From an uncultured Bacteroidia bacterium (GTDB lineage Bacteria; Bacteroidota; Bacteroidia; Bacteroidales; CAJPTX01): a stretch of DNA of 64,000 nt. The stretch covers positions 1 through 64,000 of the forward strand of contig CALHSW010000012.1 of assembly GCA_938038735.1 (NCBI GenBank). Reading direction: 5' to 3'. The position numbers and the translations under genes were made by a program. This document shows positions 16,670-25,538 of the stretch, piece by piece (positions within the stretch are counted from its first letter, which is position 1; each line of letters starts with the position of its first letter). A model generated the notes under the pieces. It did not search any database. It saw nothing but the letters and a program-made list of their open reading frames with translations, and was not told the origin of the DNA.

Positions 16670-17425
16670 CTATTTACGCCTCTTCGGCACACTACATTTC
16701 ATTCGCATACGGAGCACCCCCCATAGCGCCTCTGAGAAGATTCCACCGCTCATTTTTGACTTCCCGCGCAGCCTATCGGTAAAGTAAATCGGCACCTCCT
16801 CTATCGTAAACCCTAAGCGATAAGCGTAGTACTTCATCTCGATTTGGAATCCATAGCCATTCATGCGTATCTCGTGCCATAGGATTTTGCGAAGCCCTTC
16901 GGCTCGGTAGCACACAAAGCCCGCTGTGGTGTCCTTGATGGGCATACACGTAACCACACGCACGTAGAGCGAAGCGCAGTAGGAAAGGAGTATGCGATGC
17001 CACGGCCAATTCTTCACCCTAAACCCATTGCTGTAACGCGATCCTATCGCCACGTCGGCTCCATGCCGCTCGCAGGCTTCCAGCAAACGTGGCACATCGT
17101 TCGGGTCATGCGAGAAGTCGGCATCCATCTCACAGATGTACCTGTAATCGTGCGACAACCCCCAAGTGAATCCCGCGATATAGGCAGAGCCGAGACCCTG
17201 TTTGCCAGCCCGTTGAAGCAAGAAAACACGCCCCTCGTGCGCTTGCTGCATTTCTTTTACAGCGGCAGCCGTCCCATCGGGCGAATTATCATCTACAATC
17301 AGCACATGCGCACCAACCTCCAACGAAAGCACCGCCTCGATGATTGCCTTTATATTCTCAATCTCATTGTAGGTTGGTATTACAACCAACAGCCCATGGG
17401 AGGCGTTTATGAACGATTGCTCCAT
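16670..17425 (-). CDS. Polyprenol-phosphate mannosyltransferase-like GT2 enzyme
   Basis: 251 residues, family 2 glycosyltransferase of the dolichol-phosphate mannose synthase type without the extra membrane domain. Motifs: VVIPTYNEIENIKAII at the N terminus, DDNSPDGTA, the metal-binding EMDADFSHDPNDVPRL, IGSRY, and a C-terminal KSKMSGGIFSEALW segment. It would transfer mannose or another hexose from a nucleotide sugar to a polyprenyl phosphate at the inner face of the membrane. The gene is 6 bp from trmB on the same strand. Confidence 0.92.
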   Translation of the reverse strand: MEQSFINASHGLLVVIPTYNEIENIKAIIEAVLSLEVGAHVLIVDDNSPDGTAAAVKEMQQAHEGRVFLLQRAGKQGLGSAYIAGFTWGLSHDYRYICEMDADFSHDPNDVPRLLEACERHGADVAIGSRYSNGFRVKNWPWHRILLSYCASLYVRVVTCMPIKDTTAGFVCYRAEGLRKILWHEIRMNGYGFQIEMKYYAYRLGFTIEEVPIYFTDRLRGKSKMSGGIFSEALWGVLRMRMKCSVPKRRK

Positions 17426-17431
17426 GTAATC

Positions 17432-18175
17432 CTAATCTTTAACCGTATTAACGCCGCCACGCAGCGTTGGCGGGGCTACCTGCTCCGACTCATCAACCTT
17501 CAACTTTTCGGGTAGCGCGAACGAAAGGTATTTTATTGACTTTCCCTTACCGCGGAACATCTCTTCGTAGTGCGTACGAATGGATAGGTAATGGAACTCC
17601 GAAAGCACTTGGTCAACATCAGCCACATTGGCCAAAATGGGGCATCCGAGCCGCTGTATAGTGCTTAGCGTGTACTCGTACAGCTCGTCGCTGTCCGTTT
17701 TAAGGTGAATACGCCCCTGCGGATTGAGTATACCATGGTAGAGCTGTAGAAACCCAGGGCTGGTTAATCGCTTCTTTTCCCGACGGGTCTTGAGCTGGGG
17801 GTCGGGGAAGGTAATCCAAATCTCGTCTACCTCTCCCTCCCCGAAAAGTGCACCGAGCGTCTCAATACGCCCACGCAGAAACCCTACGCGCCGCGGCTCT
17901 TGATCCACGCTCAGCTTTGCGCCTTTCCACAGCCTGGCGCCCTTCACGTCCATCCCAATGAAGTTACGATCCTTCTGCGCCTCGCTCAGCGCGATGGTAT
18001 ACTCTCCACGTCCGCACCCTAACTCAAGCGTAATGGGACGTGGCTCGCTGAAAAAATCTACGTTCCATCGCCCACGCATGGGGAAAATACCCCGAACAAC
18101 CTCATCGTAGCTAGGTTGAACGAGGTGCGAAAAGGTAGCATTCTCCGCAAAGCGTGCTAGTTTATTTTTCCCCAT
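17432..18175 (-). CDS. trmB: tRNA (guanine-N7-)-methyltransferase
   Basis: 247 residues. Class I SAM fold with ITLELGCGRGEYTIALSEAQ as the SAM-binding loop, FIGMDVKGARLWKGA, and the family signature ITFPDPQLKTRREKKRLTSP. It methylates G46 of tRNA. There is about 20 residues of N-terminal extension and a short C-terminal tail (VAPPTLRGG). Its start overlaps the end of gldH by 14 bp, giving translational coupling. Confidence 0.95.
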   Translation of the reverse strand: MGKNKLARFAENATFSHLVQPSYDEVVRGIFPMRGRWNVDFFSEPRPITLELGCGRGEYTIALSEAQKDRNFIGMDVKGARLWKGAKLSVDQEPRRVGFLRGRIETLGALFGEGEVDEIWITFPDPQLKTRREKKRLTSPGFLQLYHGILNPQGRIHLKTDSDELYEYTLSTIQRLGCPILANVADVDQVLSEFHYLSIRTHYEEMFRGKGKSIKYLSFALPEKLKVDESEQVAPPTLRGGVNTVKD

Positions 18176-18659
18176 CTTGGTGCTTATAGACTAAAAGGCT
18201 AATCTCACGGATTCCGGTCAAGGGGTTGCTTCGCATCCCCTGCCGCACTTTAAATGTGTACTCCCCGGTCTGCGCGAACCGAGTGGCGGTACGGTACGGC
18301 AAAGAGAGGGTGCGAACGCTGCTAAACCCATCGCCGTACCACTCCCCAGTGGGAGCGCAGAGGGGGTAGTTGAGCGTATCTGCGATCGAAGTGCCGTTGG
18401 GGCTAATCACCTCCACAAAGAGGTATAGATTGGCGTACATGTAGCTCGTGCTGTGCCGAATTTCTATAGAGAGGTCGTAGCGCTGCATGGTGTCGTTCAC
18501 CTGCCATTTCCAGCTCGCCGTGTCGCTTATGTACCACGATGCGTCCTTAGGCGAGTAGCTAGTGATGTACTCGGGCCTACTGCCACACGCGCTGAGCAAA
18601 AATGCAACGGCAATAATGCCTATCGCACCGCCAAGTCTAGTTTTTCCCATTCGTACCAT
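18162..18659 (-). CDS. gldH: Gliding motility lipoprotein GldH
   Basis: 165 residues from the ATG at 18659 (MVRMGKTRL); the ATG at 18650 is equally possible. A lipoprotein signal ends in FLLSACGS, so Cys would be lipidated. The body has the GldH pattern of alternating strands: YDLSIEIRHSTSYMYANLYLFVEV, SPNGTSIADTLNYPL, GEWYGDGF, TFKVRQGMR. GldH is needed for gliding or type IX secretion-linked functions in some Bacteroidota, though homologues occur in non-gliding Bacteroidales. The gene overlaps ricT at its start and trmB at its end. Confidence 0.88.
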   Translation of the reverse strand: MVRMGKTRLGGAIGIIAVAFLLSACGSRPEYITSYSPKDASWYISDTASWKWQVNDTMQRYDLSIEIRHSTSYMYANLYLFVEVISPNGTSIADTLNYPLCAPTGEWYGDGFSSVRTLSLPYRTATRFAQTGEYTFKVRQGMRSNPLTGIREISLLVYKHQDGEK

Positions 18660-20205
18660 CGGATTGTTCTGTAGAAGGGCCATTTGCCCCCCTACCCTTC
18701 TGCGTTGAGGCGCTGCGCTGCGCCCCCCTTCTTCCGCTACGACGACGGCTACCCTGCGTCCTCTCCCCCGCAGCATTGTCCTGCGCACTCGAGGCGGCAG
18801 GGGTGGTAGGGGCATTTGCTACAGGATTCTGCGACACGCTGGCTTGAGGCGCATTGCGAGGCCCCACAGCATTGCGCTGAGGTCTACGCTTACCCTGACT
18901 CTTGGGGTTACCAGTACTATCCTTGCGCTGCCCATTTGCATCGGTCGCACTCTCAGTATCTTTCATGGGCCGAGGTGTGGCTCGTTTCTGAGTACCCTTC
19001 GTCGGCTGTTGCGACTTACTATCTGCGCGCTGCGTGGCGAGAGCATTGCCACCGTTCCCATTTGATGCTGCAGACGAATCGGCCTTACGCTTGCGTTTTC
19101 CCTTCTTGCTCTTTGAGAGTTGCTTGTCAAAACGCGTTATGCTATCGGCCTCAATAACGCTTTCAACGCGCGCCGAGGTAGGTAGCGTTTTGCTCTTTTT
19201 CGTACGCATCTGCTCTACGGGGGGGGCTACCTCTCCCTTCGCATTCTTAGCCATAACGGCCTTCACCTCATCGACCGTCAGCATGACGAGGTTCATGGTG
19301 CTTTTGGGAGCTGTGGAGAACCACATCAACTGCCTGAAAATATCGCTCTTAACGTAGTACAGACTATACCCATCAAACTGTAGCGGCGCATGCACCTTTG
19401 GCATCTTGTTCCGCGCATCGGCGTAAGCATCCAATTCAAAATTAAGGCAGCATTTCAGTTTCCCGCATTGCCCTGTGCAAGCTAGCACCTGCAAATCCTG
19501 CATTTTCATGGCGGACGAAAGCACGGGCGGGGTATAGCGCATCCAGCGTGCGCAGCACATCTCCTGGCCGCAAGGCCCAAGCCCCCCAATCCGCGCCGGC
19601 TCCTGCCGTACCCCTTGCTGCTGCATCTGTATCCGTACGCCGAAACGATCGGCTAACCGCTTGACCAACATGCGGAAATCCACGCGTTTCTCGGAGCTAT
19701 AGTATACCGTTAGCTTATTTCCATCCCCTTGGTACTCTACGTCAAATACCTTCATCTCCAGCCTAAGCTCCTGCGCTTCGCTCCGGATAATAACAAGGGC
19801 ATCGTGTTCCTGCGCAATGCTTGCTATCCAGCGGTCGATGTCGTTGCGAGTGGACAATCTAAAGATTTCAAGCGGCAACTTGTCGTCCTCAATCCTGCTT
19901 TTCATGTACTCGCGATGGGCATCCCACCCCGTGAGGGCCACAGCTCCCACATCATGCCCCGGCGCCGTGGATACCGTCACCAAATCGCCAACCTCTAGAT
20001 GCAGCATCTGCGTGTTAAGGTAGTACTCAACCCGCTTATTCTTAAATTGCACTAGCACTACGGGCACTGCGCCCGTGGGCATTTTCCACGCAGCACTCGC
20101 ACGGCATTGCGTACGATAACGTAGCTCTACACTCTGCTCTATATAAAATTCCTCGCGATCATCGTGCTGTAGCACAACCCCGCGGGATGTCTTCGCATAT
20201 TCCAT
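18637..20205 (-). CDS. ricT: RicT-like PSP1-domain protein with long basic tail
   Basis: 522 residues. The first ~310 form the PSP1/YaaT core: VEYYLNTQMLHLEVGDLVTV early and two Cys clusters, CGQEMCCARW and CTGQCGKLKCCLNFE, which in RicT take part in Fe-S cofactor binding. The last ~180 residues are low complexity, rich in Lys, Arg, Gln, Asn and Ser, with RNA-binding-like runs such as KSKKGKRKRK and RRRSGRRG. In Firmicutes the Ric complex affects RNA processing; a similar role here is inference. The 3' end overlaps the start of gldH. Confidence 0.9.
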   Translation of the reverse strand: MEYAKTSRGVVLQHDDREEFYIEQSVELRYRTQCRASAAWKMPTGAVPVVLVQFKNKRVEYYLNTQMLHLEVGDLVTVSTAPGHDVGAVALTGWDAHREYMKSRIEDDKLPLEIFRLSTRNDIDRWIASIAQEHDALVIIRSEAQELRLEMKVFDVEYQGDGNKLTVYYSSEKRVDFRMLVKRLADRFGVRIQMQQQGVRQEPARIGGLGPCGQEMCCARWMRYTPPVLSSAMKMQDLQVLACTGQCGKLKCCLNFELDAYADARNKMPKVHAPLQFDGYSLYYVKSDIFRQLMWFSTAPKSTMNLVMLTVDEVKAVMAKNAKGEVAPPVEQMRTKKSKTLPTSARVESVIEADSITRFDKQLSKSKKGKRKRKADSSAASNGNGGNALATQRADSKSQQPTKGTQKRATPRPMKDTESATDANGQRKDSTGNPKSQGKRRPQRNAVGPRNAPQASVSQNPVANAPTTPAASSAQDNAAGERTQGSRRRSGRRGAQRSASTQKGRGANGPSTEQSDGTNGKN

Positions 20206-20231
20206 ATCTCCTCCGCTCCATCTTCTCCGCG

Positions 20232-20259
20232 CAAAGTTACGATTTTTTATCGCTTACAA
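20232..20259 (-). promoter_or_regulatory. Promoter of ricT operon
   Basis: Minus strand: TTG (20257-20259), 17-bp spacer, TAACTTTG (20232-20239). It would start transcription about 20 bp before ricT and could drive ricT-gldH-trmB-GT2-pyrC. Confidence 0.65.
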
Positions 20260-20412
20260 TATGATATGTAGCGACTTTGTAATATGTTCTGCCCCTACAC
20301 TTGGGCTATCTAGGTGGTATCTCCTTTAGAAAAGTACGTTGTGGATAGGATGATAACTTCCGCACTCTTGGTACGCACCACCCACCCATGCAACTGATAC
20401 CCCATACAAAAC

Positions 20413-20453
20413 ATGCGCTACAGCCTCGGACACACCGAAAGACCGTAGCGCAT
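20413..20453. repeat. Inverted repeat downstream of gyrB
   Basis: ATGCGCTAC (20413-20421) pairs with GTAGCGCAT (20445-20453), with a possible inner TCGG/CCGA stem. There is no T-run, so it is a weak terminator candidate. The rest of the 298-bp gap shows only the ricT promoter. Confidence 0.4.
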
Positions 20454-20503
20454 AATGCCCACGCACAATTTAGTTAGGATCGCCCCGCTTAGCTAGTTTA
20501 CGC

Positions 20504-22474
20504 CTAGACGTCAAGATTGGCATATTTCGCATGCTCCTCAATGAACTGACGGCGGGGAGGTACGTCCTCACCCATGAGCATTGAGAAGATTCTATCGGCC
20601 TCCGCCGCGCTGCTTATCGTTACCTGACGTAATATGCGCGTCTCGGGGTTAATGGTGGTCTCCCATAGTTGCTCCGCATTCATCTCGCCGAGACCTTTAT
20701 ACCGCTGCACCGCCACTGCGCTCTCCTTTCCGCCCGCACCAAACTCTGCAATCGTATCAAGGCGTTCCTTCTCGGTCCAGCAGTAGCGCTGCTTTTTACC
20801 CATCTTCACCATGTAGAGCGGGGGCGTAGCGATGAACAGATGCCCCTTTTGGATCACATCGTTAAGGTAACGATAGAAGAAAGTCATGATGAGCGTAGCG
20901 ATGTGACTCCCATCGACATCAGCATCGGCCATGATGATCACCTTGCTATAACGCATCCCCGATAGGTCGAGCGCCTTGCTATCCTCCTCCGTACCGATTT
21001 TCACCCCAAGCGCCATGATTATATTGCGAATCTCAGCGCTATCGAAGATCCTATGCAGCGACGCTTTCTCCACGTTCAATATCTTACCGCGCAGCGGCAG
21101 AATGGCTTGAAACTTCCCATCACGTCCCTGCTTGGCCGTTCCTCCTGCCGAGTCCCCCTCCACGAGGAACAGCTCCGTGCGGGAGGGATCCTTCTCGGCG
21201 CAGTCGGCTAGCTTGCCCGGTAGACCCGCCCCGGAGAGCACCGTTTTACGCTGCACCAGCTCACGCGCCTTACGCGCCGCGGCACGTGCCTCCGCCGCCA
21301 CGATTACCTTCCCAACAATGGCCCTGGCGTCTTTAGGGTTCTCCTCCAGGTAGGCAGCCAAAGCCTCGCTCACCGCTTGGCTCACGGCCGCCGTCACCTC
21401 TGAGTTGCCCAACTTTGTCTTCGTTTGCCCCTCGAACTGTGGCTCCGTAACCTTTACAGAGATGATCGCCGTGAGACCCTCCCGAAAGTCCTCGCTGTTG
21501 ATCTCCATCTTGAGCTTCGCGAGGGCACCACTCGACTCCGCGTAGGCCTTCAGCGTTCGCGTTAAGCCCAGCCTAAAGCCCGCAAGGTGCGTCCCTCCCT
21601 CGATTGTATTGATATTGTTGACGTACGAGTGCTCGTTGGTGTTGTACGAATCGTTGTACTGCATCGCGATCTCCACCGGCACGCCATTCCGCTCCGTATC
21701 GATGTAGATGGGCTTCTCAATGATGGGCGTACGGTTCTCGTCAAGGAATTTAACGAATTCCTTCAACCCCTCCTCGCTGTAGAATACCACCTTTTTGGGC
21801 TCATTATCTGCCTCTTCTTCCCCTTGGCGGCAGTCAGTAAGCGTGATACGTATACCCTTATTTAGGTACGCCAGCTCCCGCAGACGCGTGGCGAGAATGT
21901 CAAAGTTAAACCGCGTCGTTTGGGTGAATATCTCAGGGTCAGGGAGAAAGGTTACCATCGTGCCTGTATCGTCTACCTCCCCATGCGACGTAAGCTCCGT
22001 GATGGGTTTCCCTTTTGAGAACTCCTGCCGCCAAATCTTCCCATCACGGTGTACCTCTGCCGTGAGGTGACTCGATAGCGCATTGACGCACGATACACCC
22101 ACACCGTGCAAACCGCCCGACACCTTGTAGGTGCCCTTATCAAACTTTCCTCCTGCATGCAGCACCGTCATCACCACCTCCAGCGCGCTCTTCCCCTCCT
22201 TCTGGTGGAAGTCTACCGGTATGCCGCGCCCATTATCCCGCACTGTGAGCGACTCGTCGGCGTTTATTGTTACTTCAATGTGGTCGCAGTAGCCAGCTAG
22301 CGCCTCATCGATGGAGTTGTCCACCACCTCATTGACAAGATGGTGTAGCCCCTTTGAACCCGTGTCGCCTATGTACATTGCGGGGCGTTTGCGCACCGCC
22401 TCCAGCCCTTCCAGCACCTGAATACTACTCGCGGAGTAGCTCTGCGCGCCCTGCTCTTTCTGCTCTTCGGTCAT
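20504..22474 (-). CDS. gyrB: DNA gyrase subunit B
   Basis: 656 residues from the ATG at 22474 (MTEEQKEQGAQSYSASS); the frame extends further upstream but without family sequence and past the promoter. The ATPase (GHKL) domain carries VDNSIDEAL, DNGRGIPVD and the GGLHGVGVSCVNALS lid. The transducer domain follows, then the TOPRIM domain with EGDSAGGTAKQGR and DADVDGSHI. It ends normally ...EEHAKYANLDV. With GyrA it introduces negative supercoils. Single-gene unit behind miaA. Confidence 0.97.
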   Translation of the reverse strand: MTEEQKEQGAQSYSASSIQVLEGLEAVRKRPAMYIGDTGSKGLHHLVNEVVDNSIDEALAGYCDHIEVTINADESLTVRDNGRGIPVDFHQKEGKSALEVVMTVLHAGGKFDKGTYKVSGGLHGVGVSCVNALSSHLTAEVHRDGKIWRQEFSKGKPITELTSHGEVDDTGTMVTFLPDPEIFTQTTRFNFDILATRLRELAYLNKGIRITLTDCRQGEEEADNEPKKVVFYSEEGLKEFVKFLDENRTPIIEKPIYIDTERNGVPVEIAMQYNDSYNTNEHSYVNNINTIEGGTHLAGFRLGLTRTLKAYAESSGALAKLKMEINSEDFREGLTAIISVKVTEPQFEGQTKTKLGNSEVTAAVSQAVSEALAAYLEENPKDARAIVGKVIVAAEARAAARKARELVQRKTVLSGAGLPGKLADCAEKDPSRTELFLVEGDSAGGTAKQGRDGKFQAILPLRGKILNVEKASLHRIFDSAEIRNIIMALGVKIGTEEDSKALDLSGMRYSKVIIMADADVDGSHIATLIMTFFYRYLNDVIQKGHLFIATPPLYMVKMGKKQRYCWTEKERLDTIAEFGAGGKESAVAVQRYKGLGEMNAEQLWETTINPETRILRQVTISSAAEADRIFSMLMGEDVPPRRQFIEEHAKYANLDV

Positions 22475-22500
22475 CTCTCTTATCTCTTCTCTTAACAGCG

Positions 22501-22508
22501 CAAAGGTA
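22501..22508 (-). promoter_or_regulatory. -7 promoter element of gyrB
   Basis: TACCTTTG on the minus strand, 27 bp before the gyrB ATG. No good -33 TTG in range. Confidence 0.55.
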
Positions 22509-22630
22509 CGAAAAATATGCGATTTGCGCTTGCGCCGTGAATGGGCTAACACCGTAGCGGTTAGCAGGCATGCCAGCTCAAAAGTCGCTGATCGTTCCGT
22601 GCGCAAAGTCCCGCGTTCTCTGCGCGTATG

Positions 22631-23605
22631 TCACTTTTCCCCCTCAAAGAGGTTTGCGTAGTGTCGCCGTATCTCCCCAACAATCGCCCCGATAATCTCC
22701 TCACGTGCCGCATCCCCATCAATCCATTGCAACGGCACTCCCCGTTTCTCCATCCCACGTAGGTAGGTCATCTGTCGCTTCGCGAACTGGTGTATGGCCG
22801 TCTCTAGGCCGCAGCGCATCTGGGCGAGCGTCAGCTCCCCTAGTAGGTAGCGTGAAGCGTAGCGGTACTCTAGCCCATAGTATTGTAGCGTTTCGTGCGG
22901 CACGCCGTGCGCCACGAGATTCTGCACCTCCTCCACGAGGCCTTCTGATAGCCGTGCGTCAAGCCGTGCCGAGATACGCGCTCGGCGATTCTCCCTTGAG
23001 GGGGCTATAGCAAAAGTGAGCCCTATAGGAATGCGCGGAGCGCAGACAGAATGGGCGGAATTCTCCTCCCTGCCATGGGCGATTTCTATGGCACGAATGA
23101 GCCTTTGGCGCGAAGAGGTGTCGGTGGTGTTGTGTAATGGCTGTAGTGCCGCCAACTTTTCCGTAAGCTCCTCGGTGGAGAGAGGTGCTAGCGATTTCCT
23201 CAGGGCGGGGTTTTCTGGCACTTCTGGCACGTTATAGTTGCGCAGCACCGCCTCAGCGTATAGCCCTGTACCACCGCATAGTATCGGCCAGTAGCCCTTC
23301 GCGGACGCCGCTTCGTGCGCCGCGTAGAATGCCTTTAGGTAGTCGTAGAGAGACCATTTCTCACCCGCAGCGGCTACATCAATTAAATAGTACGGAATAC
23401 TTTTACCATCGGGGCGGGCGTACTCCGTCAGGTCCTTCCCAGTACCAATGTCCATCCCCCGGTATAGCTGGCGTGAATCGGCGCTGAGGATCGCCCCATG
23501 GATAGCATCAGCCACCTCCACGGCTACAGCCGTCTTGCCGCACGCCGTAGGTCCTACAATTGAGATGAGCGGCTTTGCCACTACCTTGCTACCGTGCGGT
23601 TGCAC
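22631..23605 (-). CDS. miaA: tRNA dimethylallyltransferase (MiaA family)
   Basis: 324 residues. P-loop SIVGPTACGKTAVAVEV at the N terminus and DSRQLYRGMDIGTGKDL, the version seen in the longer Bacteroidota paralogue; then ILCGGTGLYAEAVL, TSSRQRLIRAIEIAHG and QFAKRQMTYLRGME at the C terminus. It adds an isopentenyl group to A37 of tRNAs. The start region (MQPHGSKVVAKP) precedes the P-loop by a usual distance. The marC stop lies 20 bp upstream. Confidence 0.92.
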   Translation of the reverse strand: MQPHGSKVVAKPLISIVGPTACGKTAVAVEVADAIHGAILSADSRQLYRGMDIGTGKDLTEYARPDGKSIPYYLIDVAAAGEKWSLYDYLKAFYAAHEAASAKGYWPILCGGTGLYAEAVLRNYNVPEVPENPALRKSLAPLSTEELTEKLAALQPLHNTTDTSSRQRLIRAIEIAHGREENSAHSVCAPRIPIGLTFAIAPSRENRRARISARLDARLSEGLVEEVQNLVAHGVPHETLQYYGLEYRYASRYLLGELTLAQMRCGLETAIHQFAKRQMTYLRGMEKRGVPLQWIDGDAAREEIIGAIVGEIRRHYANLFEGEK

Positions 23606-23624
23606 CTCTGGCTGCTCCCTACAT

Positions 23625-24218
23625 CTACATTCCTTCTCGCACCTGCGAAATGATTATGGCTAGATTGGTGGTAAGCATCTTGATACTCACAGCCAGTAGG
23701 ATAATCCCAAAGAACTTACGCATGGCGTAGATACCCCCGCTGCCCAGCAACTTACCCACGGAGTGCACGTTACGCAGCACAATGTACACCACAACCAAGT
23801 TGAGTACCACCGCCGTGAGGATCTCAATGTCGTTGTACATCGCCTTTAGCGATAGCATTGTGGTGATCGATCCCGGGCCCGCTATCAGCGGAAAAACTAG
23901 CGGCACTATCGTCACGGAGTCGGTTGGGGCATCGTCTTTAAAAACGCGTATATCAAAAATCATCTCTATGGCTAACGCAATCATTACTAATGCCCCCGCC
24001 ACTGCAAACGAAGGGAAGTCTACCCCTAGAAAGTGGAGTATCGCACCTCCGAGGAAGAAAAAGAGTATGTAGAAGCCTAGAGCCGCAAGGGCTGCCACTT
24101 CCGATTTGTAGGTTTGCCCACGGTCAAGCATGGCCATGATGAGAGGCACTGACCCCGTGATATCAATCACGGCGAAGAGGATCATGAAGATGCTTAGAGT
24201 GTTTGTTACGAAATCCAT
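23625..24218 (-). CDS. MarC family integral membrane protein
   Basis: 197 residues, about six hydrophobic helices (FMILFAVIDITGSVPLIMAM, FYILFFFLGGAILHFLGV, FAVAGALVMIALAIEMIF, IVPLVFPLIAGPGSI, VVLNLVVVYIVLRNV, FGIILLAVSIKMLT). The PLIAGPGSITTML segment is characteristic of the MarC/UPF0056 family of unknown transport function. Same strand as the M20 gene 97 bp upstream. Confidence 0.93.
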   Translation of the reverse strand: MDFVTNTLSIFMILFAVIDITGSVPLIMAMLDRGQTYKSEVAALAALGFYILFFFLGGAILHFLGVDFPSFAVAGALVMIALAIEMIFDIRVFKDDAPTDSVTIVPLVFPLIAGPGSITTMLSLKAMYNDIEILTAVVLNLVVVYIVLRNVHSVGKLLGSGGIYAMRKFFGIILLAVSIKMLTTNLAIIISQVREGM

Positions 24219-24315
24219 ACTTCAGTCGTTTTTTTCGTTGTTACGCTTTAAATCTATTGGTGGGTGTGAAATCGTTTCTTTTGTAGGTGGGGTAGCGGAG
24301 CGACTGCGCGATGCC

Positions 24316-25509
24316 TCACCCCTTGGCAAGGGATCGGTAGTACGCCAGGAGCCACTCCAGTGCTACGCCCATGGCCTCTTCATCGGGGCAGAACGTAGCG
24401 GTGTGTAGCTTGCCGCCATCTGTACCCACGCCGAGCCGCACGTAGAGCGAGGGTATCGCCTGGGCAAAGTAGGCAAAATCATCGGTTGTCATGCGTAGCC
24501 CCACCCGCTCAAATCGTACGGAAGGGGTAAGCTCCTCGCTTACCACCGATGCTCGTTCGTAGAGTTCGGGCGAGTTGATTAGGGTGGGATAGCCCTCTAC
24601 GATGCGGGTTTCTATGTCCACGTGGAAAGCATCACCGATGCCCTGCGCCACAGTCCGAATGTTCTTTTTCACCACGGCGCGCCACGCCTCATTGTGCGCA
24701 CGGAACGTGCCTTGCAGCGTGGCTACATCGGGTACCACATTGGTTGCTCCGAGTGCTTCAAAACGACCCACCGACAGTACGGCTGGTATACCGGCAGGCA
24801 CCGTCCTCGTCATCATGCTCTGCAAGGCAATCACTAGATGTGCCCCCGCAAGAAGCGGGTCGTCATGTTCCTGCGGCAGCGCCCCATGACCGCCCTGCCC
24901 CCGCACCGTGAAGTGCAGCTCATCGCCCGAGGCCATGTATTCCCCCGGCTTGCTGGCTAGCGAACCCACCGGCCATGCGGGGTCGCAGTGGAAGGCAAAC
25001 ATTGTAGAGGGTCGCCGCGCCTTGAACACCTCGCTCTCAAGTATCGCCTGCGCGCCACCAGGCAGAGATTCCTCGCTCGATTCAAAAATGAATAGAACCC
25101 CGCTGCTGTTAGTCGTTCCTCGGTCAGCTTTGGCTAGGTAATACGCGAAGGCACAGGCTATGCCCATGTGCATGTCGTGCCCACAGGCATGCATAATGCC
25201 AGCGTGCTCGCTCACTACCTCTTTTTCATTGGGATTCTCCTGTATGGGCAGCGCGTCAAGCTCGGCGCGAAGCCCAAGGGCAAAATGGGTGAATGTGGGG
25301 TCGAATGCCAAAAAGCTAGGGCTACCATCAAGAACCGCCACGCTATATCCCAACTTGCGAAGCTCTTGCTGAAGGAGTGAAGAAGTCCTTGTCTCACGCC
25401 CCGAAAGTTCGGGGTGGCGGTGCACTTCACGCCGAATACGCTGCCCAAACGCGAACGACTCACGCAGCAACGCACCGGCACGATTTTGGATGCTCTTCAC
25501 CATTCCCAT
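24316..25509 (-). CDS. M20 family amidohydrolase/peptidase
   Basis: 397 residues, resembling N-acyl-amino acid or hippurate amidohydrolases. Metal-site segments: LRAELDALPI, MHACGHDMHMGIA, FESSEESLPGGA (usually QPAEE), and DDFAYFAQAIPSLYVRLG. The dimerisation domain contains RGQGGHGALPQEHDDPL. It would hydrolyse an amide bond of an N-acylated amino acid or short peptide in the cytosol; the substrate is unknown. Start at 25509 or the second ATG at 25503. 29 bp behind the DUF4831 gene. Confidence 0.9.
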   Translation of the reverse strand: MGMVKSIQNRAGALLRESFAFGQRIRREVHRHPELSGRETRTSSLLQQELRKLGYSVAVLDGSPSFLAFDPTFTHFALGLRAELDALPIQENPNEKEVVSEHAGIMHACGHDMHMGIACAFAYYLAKADRGTTNSSGVLFIFESSEESLPGGAQAILESEVFKARRPSTMFAFHCDPAWPVGSLASKPGEYMASGDELHFTVRGQGGHGALPQEHDDPLLAGAHLVIALQSMMTRTVPAGIPAVLSVGRFEALGATNVVPDVATLQGTFRAHNEAWRAVVKKNIRTVAQGIGDAFHVDIETRIVEGYPTLINSPELYERASVVSEELTPSVRFERVGLRMTTDDFAYFAQAIPSLYVRLGVGTDGGKLHTATFCPDEEAMGVALEWLLAYYRSLAKG

Positions 25510-25538
25510 AGGGTAATTATGCGTAGCACACGCCGGCT

